Source: Saprospiraceae bacterium
GTDB lineage: Bacteria; Bacteroidota; Bacteroidia; Chitinophagales; Saprospiraceae
Length of the DNA: 64,000 nucleotides
NCBI GenBank assembly: GCA_025055285.1
Contig: JANWXM010000001.1
Span: 310,001 to 374,000, forward strand
Direction: 5' to 3'
The position numbers and the translations under genes are program-made. Under the pieces are notes generated by a model, which saw nothing but the letters and a program-made list of their open reading frames with translations, searched no databases and was not told where the DNA came from. This document shows, piece by piece, positions 7,672 through 16,659 of this stretch; the first letter of the stretch is position 1, and each line of letters begins with the position of its first letter.

Positions 7672-10413
7672 TTAGCGGCCGCTGCGATTGAGTTCGATAA
7701 AACCGATGAGCGCTTGAGGACGTAAGACAATCCCTTCTACGCGACGTTCGTAGAGTTTACAGCGGTAGAAATAAGTGCCTTCAGGCACGTCCACACCGGC
7801 TCGGTTGCGACCGTCCCATTCAATAGCGGGATTGTCTGTTTCGAAGATGAGGTTGCCCCAGCGGTTATAGATTTGCATTTCAACGCGTTCTATGAAGCGC
7901 CAACCCGGCAGCGGTCGAAATTTATCGTTGAACCCGTCGCCGTTAGGAGAGAATGCATTGGGCAGCTCGTAAGCAGGGCAGTTGTCGGTGCAGACTGGTG
8001 CGCTCAAGCGACTTTGGTTTCCTAGAGAATCTTCTGCGGAAATAGCATAGCATCCAGCGAGGTTCTCCATTTGCGAGTGAATCCAGTTAGTGTTATTCGC
8101 GCCTTCAAAGGTTGCTAACAAAGTAAAAGGCTCGTTTTCGAACGGCTTGTACCACAGGTAATAGCGCACAACATCGCCTGCGTCAGGACAACTTAAAGCA
8201 GGGTTATTCCACTGCAGCAAGTTTTCGTAGGGAGGATCGGGTGGAGCGGTGCTACCGCCATTACAGAGATTGCTTACGGTTAGGCTAGGAGTGCAAGGTG
8301 GCACAGTATCTATTGGTACGCCACAAACGATTTGCGAGCGGTTGTACAGCGGTTCTCGAACGCCTGCAATACTGTATGTACCTGCACTGCGCACAAAATA
8401 ACAGTACTCCACTCGATTCTCTAGACCTCGGTCTACATAGGCTGGTGAAGTGGTCGTGGTTAAAGAATCAAATTGTCCGGTAGCGTTATTCCGGCGATAA
8501 ACGGTGTAGGAGTAATTTGTCCAAGGTACGTCTTCTTGCCAAGTCAAGACGTTTACCCGGTCTGAGGAGGCCAAGCGGAGAAAGATGGAGGATGCTTCAT
8601 CCGTAACTCCGAAAGGGGTATCAAAATTTCCTGCGGTGAAGAAATCAACTCGATAGTGATAAGCGAGGTCGCGGGTATTGAGGTTTGAGTCAGTAAAACA
8701 AGTGTCATTCGCCTGCCAGAATTGGTCGGCAGTAAAGGTGGCTATGGTTTGCAGGGTGCCGCCGCTGAGATCGGGGGCCCGTCGCAACACGTAGCGATAA
8801 GGTCCTGGATTAGCCACGGTGTCTAAGTCGCCCGCTACAGGTTTTGTCCAGCACACCTCGATTTGTCCTTGTTGCGCATCTGTGCGCGCTACGGAGACTT
8901 GGACGATAAGAGGTAAATCGCGAGGTAATTGAGCACAGGCTTCATTAGAAGGGATACTCTCAACAATATTATAGGGGTAACCACCTGCTGAACGGCGCGC
9001 AAAGAGCGCTACAATTCGGTAACAGTAGGTCCGCCCGCGCTCTACACGGTTGTCTTTGAAAAAGTAACGCCCGTTTCGCTCCTGTCGAGTAGCGAAGGCA
9101 ATACGCGTGTAACCTCGGCCGGCTAGGCCGGTAGAGCAGGAGTCGGGTACAAAGGGATTAGAACCCTCGCGGCGCCATACGGAAAAGCCTAAGAAATAGT
9201 TTTCAGCGGCACCTTCACAGAAATAAGGCTTTGACCACGTGACCTCGATCTCGCCTGCTTGAGCAGAGGCCTGTACGTCGGTAGGTGGAGGGCCCACAAT
9301 ACGGATATTCACCGTTTTCAAGAAAGCTAATTGAGGAGTATTGTTGTTTATGGAATCTACTGCTTTAAATACCATGGTATAGGGAAAATTCGAGATGTGC
9401 TCGCACGTGGTCTGCCATCGAAATGTCCCTACGACAGGTGGCTGGGTAAATGTCGAGGGCGCGTTAAACTGAGCTGGGCTGTACGTTTGTACCATTGGTC
9501 CGCCTGAGGCTGTGAGTAAGACGAGATTTCCTGAGTCAGGGTCAGTACCTCTCACGGAAAATGTAATGAGTTGCCCTGCTACAGCACATAAGTCGTTTAT
9601 CGTTTGCACCAATGGTGGGTTATTTTGACATGGCGAAACGAAAATCTGCATGTCGCGCGTTGTGGTATCAATGGGCACGCCGTTGCGCCACGAAATAATC
9701 AGGATGGTTAAATTATACTCTCCTGCTTGTTGAGGCGACATCCACAAAATATCTCCGGTTTTTTCATTAAGCTGTAAGATATTGTTTGGACCTGGGCCTA
9801 TTTCACTGGGAAAACTATAGTTAGGAACATTCACTCCAATGGCCTGTTTCGGGATACTTAGCCGATAAGAGAGACTATCTAGATCAGGGTCATACGCATT
9901 AGGGTTGTGTCGAAATGGTCGTCCTACGCACGCGTTGTCGATAGGCGATTGGAGTAGATAAGGGGTGGTATTGTTACCGCCAAACTGAGGGTCTAAAAAC
10001 GTGTAAATCGTTTCAATATGGAAGGGAACGTTTTCAGATTGAGGAGGGTTGACGTTTACAATACCGGCGTTTCGATTGGGATCTGTCATTGAAATCCGAT
10101 AGCGGGCTGGACCAGCGTACGTGTGTGTAGCAATGTAAATGTTGTATTTCACTTCATTGCTCAGGGCCACGCCTTTTCCGCCTCCGTTGACACGACCCAC
10201 TTGCTGGCAAGAGCCGTCGCCCCAGCAGATGGTTAAAGTATCTCGGTCAGCGCTTACGCTCAAAGTGCGCGTCCAGGTAATGATGGTGGCGCGTATAGTT
10301 AAGGGCCCGATCTGTTCGATGTGAATCTCGCCTCCGCGGTTGTGTGTGGCCTGAACCGAAAATGGCGCAATGACTATCGAAAGAAGAATCAGCAAGCGTT
10401 TGAACATGTCCAT
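7672..10413 (-). CDS. Secreted FN3-type protein with T9SS type B (CHU_C) sorting domain
   Basis: A 913-residue secreted protein; a second in-frame ATG at 10407 begins the signal peptide more tightly (MFKRLLILLSIVIAPFSVQA). The mature protein opens with ATHNRGGEI, a start seen in many Bacteroidota gliding-associated surface proteins. Residues about 380-800 contain repeated fibronectin III-like beta domains. The C-terminus (from LPNAFSPNGDGFNDKF through YNRWGNLIFE and WDGR) is a textbook CHU_C gliding motility-associated domain, the type B signal that directs export and anchoring by the type IX system. No enzymatic domain is visible, so a structural or adhesive role is inferred. The gene is monocistronic, convergent with tatA, and has no obvious terminator in the 62-base gap. 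Confidence 0.88.
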   Translation of the reverse strand: MDMFKRLLILLSIVIAPFSVQATHNRGGEIHIEQIGPLTIRATIITWTRTLSVSADRDTLTICWGDGSCQQVGRVNGGGKGVALSNEVKYNIYIATHTYAGPARYRISMTDPNRNAGIVNVNPPQSENVPFHIETIYTFLDPQFGGNNTTPYLLQSPIDNACVGRPFRHNPNAYDPDLDSLSYRLSIPKQAIGVNVPNYSFPSEIGPGPNNILQLNEKTGDILWMSPQQAGEYNLTILIISWRNGVPIDTTTRDMQIFVSPCQNNPPLVQTINDLCAVAGQLITFSVRGTDPDSGNLVLLTASGGPMVQTYSPAQFNAPSTFTQPPVVGTFRWQTTCEHISNFPYTMVFKAVDSINNNTPQLAFLKTVNIRIVGPPPTDVQASAQAGEIEVTWSKPYFCEGAAENYFLGFSVWRREGSNPFVPDSCSTGLAGRGYTRIAFATRQERNGRYFFKDNRVERGRTYCYRIVALFARRSAGGYPYNIVESIPSNEACAQLPRDLPLIVQVSVARTDAQQGQIEVCWTKPVAGDLDTVANPGPYRYVLRRAPDLSGGTLQTIATFTADQFWQANDTCFTDSNLNTRDLAYHYRVDFFTAGNFDTPFGVTDEASSIFLRLASSDRVNVLTWQEDVPWTNYSYTVYRRNNATGQFDSLTTTTSPAYVDRGLENRVEYCYFVRSAGTYSIAGVREPLYNRSQIVCGVPIDTVPPCTPSLTVSNLCNGGSTAPPDPPYENLLQWNNPALSCPDAGDVVRYYLWYKPFENEPFTLLATFEGANNTNWIHSQMENLAGCYAISAEDSLGNQSRLSAPVCTDNCPAYELPNAFSPNGDGFNDKFRPLPGWRFIERVEMQIYNRWGNLIFETDNPAIEWDGRNRAGVDVPEGTYFYRCKLYERRVEGIVLRPQALIGFIELNRSGR

Positions 10414-11054
10414 AGCGCGTACTTTTACTTTAAGACAAAGAAAAGCGGAGGATGTTCCCTTGCTATTTTACAACGAATAGCTAAACTGGTTCGGTTTGCT
10501 TAGCAGAGATGATTTATCATCAAATTTAGGAGGGTAAGTACCCTTTGATTGAAAGTTGATTGATTCTTTTATAACGTCGAATGTGGAGTCTAGAAGACGC
10601 GTCAAGGAACGTACCCTCAACCATACGCCAAATTGCAAACCAGGGTGGCGGTTTTTGCCCATAGAAAGAAGAAAAAAAGAAAAGGTGAGGAAACTTTGCT
10701 TTGCTGAGCGCTCGATAGACGTGCCTACTTCTGAGTCGAAAGAGGAAAGATGTGCTGCCTTTGGTGTTAGCCTCTAGGCAACGCAGCTTAAGTCAAAGAA
10801 TATGGCTTCTCCTTCCAGAAGCCGGGCTCCTTTAACTGATCTCTTTTGCTGGGCATCAGTAATGGCCTTCGTTACGACATCAAGCTGCTAGCTCTCTGGA
10901 GGAACCGCCGAGCCGGTCTTGCTGAGTCGTTCTAGACCCTAAAAAAGTCGCTACCGCTTTGGCTTACAAATATTCTATCGCTTCGCTGTCGCTTAGCGAT
11001 ACATGGCTCTACCACCGCATTGCACGCGTTTTGCGGAAGTGCTCCCCATGTGCC
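10414..11054. other. 640-bp gap without recognisable gene
   Basis: I see no supportable gene. Structures present include a small hairpin at 10804-10823 (GGCTTCT / AGAAGCC, 6-base loop) and a GGGTA/TACCC pair at 10532-10542 flanked by TCAAA and TTTGA arms. Neither has a T-run. No tmRNA, RNase P or SRP RNA signature was found on either strand. Confidence 0.45.
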
Positions 11055-11561
11055 CTATTCGTACTCCTCGAAGCCGTAATGGACGTGGCCGTGCTCAATC
11101 TCTTCCGGATTGGCGTCTCGTATGCCTTCTATGTGTCCAGAGAAGTACAGGTCAATCCCCGCCATAGGATGGTTAAAGTCAACTTTCACCGACTCAAGCC
11201 CAACTGAATGTACGATTCCGTCGTAATGATTGCCTTCTTGGTCAATCAAGGGTATGACGTTTCCTACTTCCAGTAGCCCTGGTGGAATACTGCCATTTAC
11301 TTCAAAGACGTGCTTGGGAATATCCACAATGGCCGACTCATCTCGCTCGCCATAAGCATCTGCTGCCTTTATCGTAAAGGCAAATGTATCGCCTTCTTTC
11401 AACCCTTTGAGGTTGGCCTCAAAATCGGGAAGCATCTGGCCTATACCGTATATGAAGCCAAAAGGGCTATCGCCATGTGTGGACTCAATAACCTCACCTT
11501 CAGCATTGTTTTCTTGCAAGGTGTAATGAACGAATACCGCTTTATTTTTTTCTACTACCAT
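11055..11561 (-). CDS. slyD: SlyD-like FKBP peptidyl-prolyl isomerase
   Basis: A 168-residue cytoplasmic FKBP-type proline isomerase and chaperone of the SlyD type. The N-terminal FKBP half (VFVHYTLQ, PFGFIYG, MLPDFEANLKGLKEGD) is interrupted by the insert-in-flap chaperone domain (AYGERDESAIVDIPKHVFEV onward) and resumes with VDFNHPMAGIDLYFSGHI, the strand typical of SlyD. The C-terminus is short and ends HGHVHYGFEEYE, with two histidines that might bind metal but without the long His/Cys tail of the E. coli protein. It is a single gene, preceded on its own strand by a good -7 element at 11595-11602. Confidence 0.92.
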   Translation of the reverse strand: MVVEKNKAVFVHYTLQENNAEGEVIESTHGDSPFGFIYGIGQMLPDFEANLKGLKEGDTFAFTIKAADAYGERDESAIVDIPKHVFEVNGSIPPGLLEVGNVIPLIDQEGNHYDGIVHSVGLESVKVDFNHPMAGIDLYFSGHIEGIRDANPEEIEHGHVHYGFEEYE

Positions 11562-11594
11562 GAAGAAATAGTGATAACCGTGAATAATTTCTCA

Positions 11595-11602
11595 CAAAGA
11601 TA
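11595..11602 (-). promoter_or_regulatory. -7 element for slyD
   Basis: CAAAGATA on the plus strand reads TATCTTTG on the minus strand, matching TAnnTTTG, 33 bases upstream of the slyD start. No matching -33 element was seen. Confidence 0.5.
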
Positions 11603-12249
11603 AGGCATGAGAGGAAAATAAGGATAGGGCGGTTTCTTTTTTTTACAAATTGCTTTTCCTCAGTTGCCTTTTGAGGTCCTCGGAAGATGAAGGTGCTTGC
11701 CAAAAACTTTACCTTTTTTATGTATAAACATCTGATTTACAATTTTTTATTGGAGAAGATTAGCTGGTATCAATCAACGTTTCGCATAAGTGGCGCGGAG
11801 CGTCTTGTCGGCATCTAACCTACTCAATGAGAGCACTCGTTCTCGGTGGCCGCACTCTTGGAAAAACATACTTGCACTGCACTCGATATTTCCCGCAATG
11901 AGTTGTCTTTCGAATATTAGATGGGAAAGACTTCCACCTGTTCCTCCTAGTTAAGAAGGTGATTAAGAAATGTTTGACGTACCCACTTTTCTGCAAAACG
12001 ATTAAGACCGCGATACAACGGAGCGTCGAGGCGAGCGGCTCTTAGGCTGAAGTTATGGCTTGAAAGAAGTCTCTAGAGGCTCACATTCTCTGTCGACCAA
12101 TTTTCATATAAAAGTATGAAAATCAATGGTTAGTGGTCGGGCTTAGCCGATAAGGAAGATGGGCCAAAATTTTATTGTGGAATTGGTGAGCGATTTTAGA
12201 ACTTTGCCGGCCCGCACAAGCGGACATTTGGCATATTAGTATCTAAATC
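11603..12249. other. 650-bp gap with an AT-rich inverted repeat
   Basis: No gene is supportable here. A perfect 9-bp inverted repeat, ATTTTCATA and TATGAAAAT (12100-12108 and 12115-12123, 6-base loop), lies about 125 bases before the SDR gene and could be an operator or a weak terminator. A near-match to the -7 element (GAACTTTG, 12199-12206) is 44 bases before the SDR start. Confidence 0.45.
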
Positions 12250-12897
12250 ATGAAGTTATTACTTGTTGGAGTGGGCCCTGGCATAGGTTTATCAGTAGTG
12301 CGCCGTTTTGGCCGCGAGGGCTTCGAAGTTCATATGATTGCGCGTAGTGCGGAGAAATTAACTCGCTTTGAGCGCGAGTTAGCTCAGGAAGGCATTCGTA
12401 GCTTTGGTTATTCATGCGACATTGCTGACGAATCGGCTTTTGGCTCGTTATTACACCGACTAGTTGTTGAGCTTCCTGATTTAGAAGTACTTCATTATAA
12501 TGCTAGTGCATTTAATCCGGCGTTGCCGACAGCCATTTCATTGCCTGTATTTCACAACGACTTTCGTATAAACGTGGTAGGCGCGCTGATGGCGGTGCAG
12601 GCTTTTGTGCCGACAATGAAACAGCGCCGTGGCGGCACAGTATTCATCACGGGCGGTGGCTCTGCTTTGCGTGCTCCTGCGGAGTTAGCTTCGCTCAGCA
12701 TTGGCAAGGCTGGAGTGCGCAACTTGGCCTTTTGTTTGGCTGAAGAGTGTGGGCCGCATCAGGTACGGGTAGGTACTATTACGGTTTGCGGTGCTGTTCA
12801 AGCAGGTACGAAGTACGATCCTGACCGAATCGCCGATCTATTTTGGCAGATGTACCAAACACCACTAAGCGAGTGGCGCTGGGAAATGGTAATTTAG
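12250..12897 (+). CDS. Divergent short-chain dehydrogenase/reductase
   Basis: A 215-residue Rossmann-fold protein of the SDR superfamily. The dinucleotide-binding motif GVGPGIG is at residues 7-13, the acidic DIADE segment follows strand beta-3, and YNAS (83-86) takes the place of the usual NNAG. Ser138 in ITGGGSA fits the catalytic serine and Lys153 in SIGKAG fits the catalytic lysine, but the expected tyrosine four residues before the lysine is Leu149. Such proteins may bind NAD(P) without classical activity or may use another residue. The substrate is unknown. It stands alone; its TAG overlaps the stop of the convergent gene by four bases. Confidence 0.83.
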   Translation: MKLLLVGVGPGIGLSVVRRFGREGFEVHMIARSAEKLTRFERELAQEGIRSFGYSCDIADESAFGSLLHRLVVELPDLEVLHYNASAFNPALPTAISLPVFHNDFRINVVGALMAVQAFVPTMKQRRGGTVFITGGGSALRAPAELASLSIGKAGVRNLAFCLAEECGPHQVRVGTITVCGAVQAGTKYDPDRIADLFWQMYQTPLSEWRWEMVI

Positions 12898-13736
12898 CGA
12901 GTGCTTGGTGGGCGTTGCCAGGCGACAGCAAATGCGGGCGTGACGCCTAGCGCTGTATGCCATTCGGCAGCGGTGTGCAAGATGAGGCCATAAGCAATTC
13001 GCACATCTGCTCCTATGGCAAGACACAGTGGTTCTCCTCGTGCGCCTAAGCGGAGGGCTAAGGCGTGGAGCGGGCGATAAATCGTGCCTAAGCGAAATTG
13101 AGTAGGGCGCTCTAGATCTTTTTCTATCTCGAGGGAGGCGATGAAGGTAGAGGAAGCATTCCATGCTGCGCCCAGTCGCAACACGGCGGGTATAGCGATA
13201 CCACTTACCTCTATTTGGATAGGATTGTAGACTTGAGCTCCGAGCCAAAGCTCAGGGATGGGATTGGTCAAGGCACTTAAACTAAAAGTTGCTTTTGTGC
13301 TCTGTCCGTATTCTCGGGCCAGCACACGCAGTATGTCAGCGCTAGCGCCTATTAACAAAGCACGGCTTAAGCGCCTACCGTAAAGCAAGCGCAAGCGCTG
13401 CTCGTCGTATGCCTCTATGCCTGAGTGAGCTACATCTAATCCCAGCCCGTCCCGATGGCTTGTGCGCAAAATAGCCGTCAGGCGAAGAGACTGCCATCCA
13501 GTCAAACCGTACGGCAATGTCGTGCCCATCCAAACTCCTGAACTTTCGCCAAGCCCTAAGGCAGCCTCCTGGCCCACACCAGCATTTAAAGAAGGGTATG
13601 CTACCGCGGCACCGCCCATGCCTAACGTCGGAGCTAACTGAGGCATCCGCATAAATACTTGAGCGTCAGCCTCGAAGTCGGTAGAAAACACCAACAGAAA
13701 AAGCACTGCAGGGACAAGGCCAAAGTATTGCCACAT
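12894..13736 (-). CDS. Outer-membrane beta-barrel-like protein (PorV/PorQ-like)
   Basis: A 280-residue secreted protein with an N-terminal signal peptide (MWQYFGLVPAVLFLLVFSTDFEADA). The mature part has alternating amphipathic beta strands, aromatic and Gly-rich turns, and a start (LAPTLGMGGAAVAY) that resembles the beginning of PorV/PorQ or FadL-like barrels of Bacteroidota. I infer an outer-membrane location; the specific function is not recognised. PorV and PorQ are T9SS accessory proteins, but this similarity is only by appearance. It is the last gene of a minus-strand run, 13 bases after the SCO1-type gene, and ends four bases into the convergent SDR gene. Confidence 0.65.
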   Translation of the reverse strand: MWQYFGLVPAVLFLLVFSTDFEADAQVFMRMPQLAPTLGMGGAAVAYPSLNAGVGQEAALGLGESSGVWMGTTLPYGLTGWQSLRLTAILRTSHRDGLGLDVAHSGIEAYDEQRLRLLYGRRLSRALLIGASADILRVLAREYGQSTKATFSLSALTNPIPELWLGAQVYNPIQIEVSGIAIPAVLRLGAAWNASSTFIASLEIEKDLERPTQFRLGTIYRPLHALALRLGARGEPLCLAIGADVRIAYGLILHTAAEWHTALGVTPAFAVAWQRPPSTR

Positions 13737-13749
13737 GGCTTTCTAATCT

Positions 13750-14382
13750 TTAGCGAAGCGATTGAGAAGAGGATGAGCCAAACTCCTCTTCAAGGAGAGT
13801 ATCGATATCCTCCATAAATCGGTCTACCTCGCGAGCATCCGTGCCATCGCAGAAGGAGCGCACACGCCGCTGTGTGTCTACCAGGATAAGACGTCCGCTG
13901 TGATCGAAACCACCTGGAGCCTCTGGATTCACGACAGCTACACTAAAATAGTCGTCAGCGATCCCATAAATAGCGTCGTGGTCGCCCGTGACCAGCTTCC
14001 AGCGGCGCGAGTCGATGCCGAGTTTCTGAGCATATCGTTTCAGAGCGCCTACAGTGTCGTTTTTTGTATCTATGGAATGGGATAGCAGCATCACACGGTC
14101 GTCGTCGCGGTATTTCTGATAAATGCGCAGCGCATTCGCTTTAACCTTAGGGCAGATCGTAGGACAATGGATGAAGAAGAAGTCCACAATATAGATCTTT
14201 CCTTCAAAGGTTTTGTTCGTAACAATTTGGCTATCTTGATCTATGAAAGTAAAATCAGGGATAGTTGGGTAAATTGTATCTCCGTTGACTACTTGTCGTT
14301 CGCCTAAGATGGGCAAGCGACGCGGACGCGTTTGGCAGCTTATTAAGGTAAGCAGCACAAGAGGAAGTAAAAAGCGACTCAT
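13750..14382 (-). CDS. SCO1/SenC-family copper/redox lipoprotein
   Basis: A 210-residue lipoprotein (lipobox LTLISC, Cys16) with a thioredoxin-fold SCO domain. The copper ligands are present: CPTIC (Cys73 and Cys77) and His161 in GGFDHSGRL. Family knowledge: SCO proteins deliver copper to, or reduce the cysteines of, the CuA site of cytochrome oxidase subunit II, or act as thiol-redox sensors. In Bacteroidota this gene is often near a small coiled-coil protein like its upstream neighbour here. Cytochrome oxidase genes are not in the window. It is followed at 13 bases by the barrel-like protein gene. Confidence 0.92.
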   Translation of the reverse strand: MSRFLLPLVLLTLISCQTRPRRLPILGERQVVNGDTIYPTIPDFTFIDQDSQIVTNKTFEGKIYIVDFFFIHCPTICPKVKANALRIYQKYRDDDRVMLLSHSIDTKNDTVGALKRYAQKLGIDSRRWKLVTGDHDAIYGIADDYFSVAVVNPEAPGGFDHSGRLILVDTQRRVRSFCDGTDAREVDRFMEDIDTLLEEEFGSSSSQSLR

Positions 14383-14458
14383 ACTTTACTTTTGAATTTT
14401 GGCTTTGCAGTGTGTTTTTTGCGACATTCTCCGTAGTGTCGGGAGGCTTGTTGATTCC

Positions 14459-14878
14459 TCACTGCTGAATTTGAAGCAATTGCTTGGCAGCATCTCGGGC
14501 ATTGCGGATGTCTTGTTGGTTTTGAGCAATGAGGCGTTTTTGTTCTTCCAGATAGCGCAGCGCCTGTTCTTCTGGCAGGTATTCAGTCGGTGGGCTGTAC
14601 TGGCGCATCCAGGTGTACATGTCGTTCTCGGCTTTTTTCATTTGGTGTAGAACAGCATTGATCGAGTCAGCGCGGGGCGAGGAAGTCGGTAAAGTGCGAA
14701 GAATGCGCTTAAGGGCACGACCGACGCGATTCATCTCGGCCATTTCGACCATGGCCTCGTCGTGAATAGCCATGACTTCCGCCTCGAGATTTTTCACAGC
14801 ACTGTTTGTGCCGGAGAATAAAACGAAAATTACTGCCCCTATTGCCGTAACCACGCCTATCCAAGTATTTTGCTCCAT
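14459..14878 (-). CDS. Small membrane-anchored coiled-coil protein near SCO1
   Basis: A 139-residue protein with one N-terminal transmembrane segment (WIGVVTAIGAVIFVLFSG) and an alpha-helical remainder. The motif EVMAIHDEAMVEMAEM resembles a Bacteroidota family often mislabelled as viral A-type inclusion protein, which occurs next to SCO genes. No catalytic residues are evident. Many family members are lipoproteins; this one has a membrane helix instead. Its position 76 bases upstream of the SCO1-type gene on the same strand suggests a shared role in copper or respiratory-chain assembly, but this is inference from context only. Confidence 0.7.
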   Translation of the reverse strand: MEQNTWIGVVTAIGAVIFVLFSGTNSAVKNLEAEVMAIHDEAMVEMAEMNRVGRALKRILRTLPTSSPRADSINAVLHQMKKAENDMYTWMRQYSPPTEYLPEEQALRYLEEQKRLIAQNQQDIRNARDAAKQLLQIQQ

Positions 14879-14958
14879 ACAGAGGCGAGCTTCGAGTGAG
14901 GAGAATCAGAGGTGTTGTATCCTGCACCAGCTTATTGATAAAGCAAATGCAGGCTTAA

Positions 14959-15573
14959 TTAAGAGCCTTTACGGCGGCGCAGTTCGTCTCGGATTTTTGC
15001 AGCAGTTTCATAGTCTTCGCGCTCAATAGCTTCTCGAAGGAATCTTTCTAAGTCTCCCTCCGTATAATTTTCTAAGGCATTGAGGTTGATGCGACCTGTA
15101 AGCGGAGCAGATGGTGTCTCTCGCGGAGGAGTGGCGCTAGCGGGTTCGTCCTCTTCCTCTTCCTCAACGAAAGCAATACCTGCAGCATCAAGGATGAACT
15201 CATAAGTGTAGATGGGGCACTCGAAGCGGACAGCCAACGCAAGCGCATCCGAAGTGCGCGAGTCGATTTCGTAAGTTTCACCCTGGTGCACGCAAACCAG
15301 TCGAGCATAGAAGATGCCGTCTAGAAGGTTGTTGATAACTACTTCACGCAGCTCGATTTGGAAGGTTTCTAAGGTGCTCTTAAATAGATCGTGCGTCAAA
15401 GGACGACTGGGCATCATGCGCTCTATGGCGATGGCGATGGAGTGAGCTTCGCAGCTCCCGATGACAATCGGCAATCTCCGAGTACCATAACGCTCTTTGA
15501 GCACAACGGCATAATTCTGCGCATGCGAGACGCTATGGGATAGACTGACGATTTCCAATTCGATGCGGTTCAT
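14959..15573 (-). CDS. Bifunctional nuclease (DUF151) with C-terminal UVR motif
   Basis: A 204-residue cytoplasmic protein. ATG 15573 (MNRIELEIVSLS) is preferred over the upstream ATG at 15636 because a good promoter lies at 15634-15641, across that upstream start. Residues 1-130 form the DUF151/bifunctional nuclease domain, with LPIVIGSCEAHSIAIA and IDSRTSDALALAVR as hallmark segments. After an acidic, low-complexity linker (VEEEEEDEP) the last 35 residues are a UvrB/UvrC-type motif (LREAIEREDYETAAKIRDEL). Nuclease activity is reported for plant and Aquifex-type relatives; the bacterial role is not well defined. This domain pairing is normal for Bacteroidota. It may be followed by the coiled-coil and SCO1-type genes in one unit. 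Confidence 0.9.
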   Translation of the reverse strand: MNRIELEIVSLSHSVSHAQNYAVVLKERYGTRRLPIVIGSCEAHSIAIAIERMMPSRPLTHDLFKSTLETFQIELREVVINNLLDGIFYARLVCVHQGETYEIDSRTSDALALAVRFECPIYTYEFILDAAGIAFVEEEEEDEPASATPPRETPSAPLTGRINLNALENYTEGDLERFLREAIEREDYETAAKIRDELRRRKGS

Positions 15574-15633
15574 AGTCAGGATAGAGGAGGAGCAGTTAGC
15601 AATGAAAGGTCTTGGCCTTTTGCCGAAGTGTGG

Positions 15634-15664
15634 CAAAGTTAGCCTACATTTCCGTGCTTTCCAA
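15634..15664 (-). promoter_or_regulatory. Two-part promoter of the bifunctional nuclease gene
   Basis: On the minus strand a TTG (plus-strand CAA at 15662-15664) is separated by 20 bases from TAACTTTG (plus-strand CAAAGTTA at 15634-15641). Both the elements and the spacing fit the Bacteroidota sigma consensus. The -7 element is 61 bases upstream of the chosen start. Confidence 0.65.
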
Positions 15665-15676
15665 TGCGCGGTTTTT

Positions 15677-16645
15677 TCATTGCGCAGCTTTAAAGCGTCG
15701 TACAGCTTCCGTCAAACGAGGCACTACTTCGAAGAGGTCGCCTACGACGCCGTAATCTGCAGCTTTAAAGAAAGGAGCCTCAGGGTCTTTATTGATGACG
15801 ACAATCACTTTCGAATTGTTCACACCTGCCAGATGCTGAATAGCGCCGCTGATGCCAACCGCAATATAAAGATTTGGACGGATGGAAATGCCTGTTTGTC
15901 CGACATGTTCATGATGAGGCCGCCAGTGGCTGTCGGCCACAGGGCGAGAACAGGCGGTAGTGGCACCCAAAGCATTGGCCAGTTCTTCAATAATACCCCA
16001 GTTAGAGGGGTCTTTCATACCTCGCCCGGCGGAGACGACGATCTCAGCCTCAGGCAATGGGACACGCCCTTCTATAGTGCGTACTTCACGTACGCGTACG
16101 CGTGCGGCCGGCACAGCTATCTCGAGCTTTTCTACAGGTACAGGTTGGCCAGAGGCCTCTGGCCGAACAGCATTGCCCATAAGCGAAATCACCTTCACTG
16201 GGCTAGAAATGCTGTATTCTGCCGTTGCCTTCCCTGAAAACACTGGCTTAAGTACCTGCAGACTTCCGTCGTTTCCCACAGAAGCTATACCATTTATGCC
16301 GGACACCAAACCCGCCTTCAGCCGCACGGCCAATCGACCAGCTAGCGTTTTGCCCGTTGAGGTGTGACTCAAGACAAGCACCGAAGCCTCTAGGCGTTGG
16401 GCGGCCTCTGCTAAGACGGCGGTGAAGACCTGAGAGTCTAATGAATGAAGCCCTTCGTGCACAACCTGAAACACGCGCGAGGCGCCATAGCGCCCTAATT
16501 CACCTGCATCGCCTTGTACAGAGCCCAAAACAATAGCCGCACAGGGCATTTGTAATTGTTCGGCTAACTTCCTACCAAAGGATACAGCCTCAAAAGCTGC
16601 TTTCCTGATTTGCCCACGTGGGCTCTCGGCATATACTAGAACCAT
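15677..16645 (-). CDS. etfA: Electron transfer flavoprotein subunit alpha
   Basis: A 322-residue EtfA. The N-terminal half has the ETF alpha/beta Rossmann-like domain; the C-terminal half carries the FAD-binding region with GRGMKDPSNWG, PVADSHWRPHHEHVGQTG, and the signature VGISGAIQHLAGVNNSKVIV near residue 265. EtfA and EtfB form a soluble FAD/AMP heterodimer that accepts electrons from acyl-CoA and other dehydrogenases and passes them to ETF:quinone oxidoreductase. It starts 14 bases after etfB and the two are surely co-transcribed. The length is normal. Confidence 0.96.
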   Translation of the reverse strand: MVLVYAESPRGQIRKAAFEAVSFGRKLAEQLQMPCAAIVLGSVQGDAGELGRYGASRVFQVVHEGLHSLDSQVFTAVLAEAAQRLEASVLVLSHTSTGKTLAGRLAVRLKAGLVSGINGIASVGNDGSLQVLKPVFSGKATAEYSISSPVKVISLMGNAVRPEASGQPVPVEKLEIAVPAARVRVREVRTIEGRVPLPEAEIVVSAGRGMKDPSNWGIIEELANALGATTACSRPVADSHWRPHHEHVGQTGISIRPNLYIAVGISGAIQHLAGVNNSKVIVVINKDPEAPFFKAADYGVVGDLFEVVPRLTEAVRRFKAAQ

Positions 16646-16659
16646 ATCTCAATGTGCTT

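Noticed and set aside
10804-10823. GGCTTCT/AGAAGCC hairpin considered as a terminator or SRP RNA piece
   Set aside because: No T-run and no SRP or RNase P signature around it.
14387-14394. TACTTTTG on the plus strand near the SCO1-type gene
   Set aside because: No plus-strand gene follows; it lies in the spacer between minus-strand genes and is likely chance.
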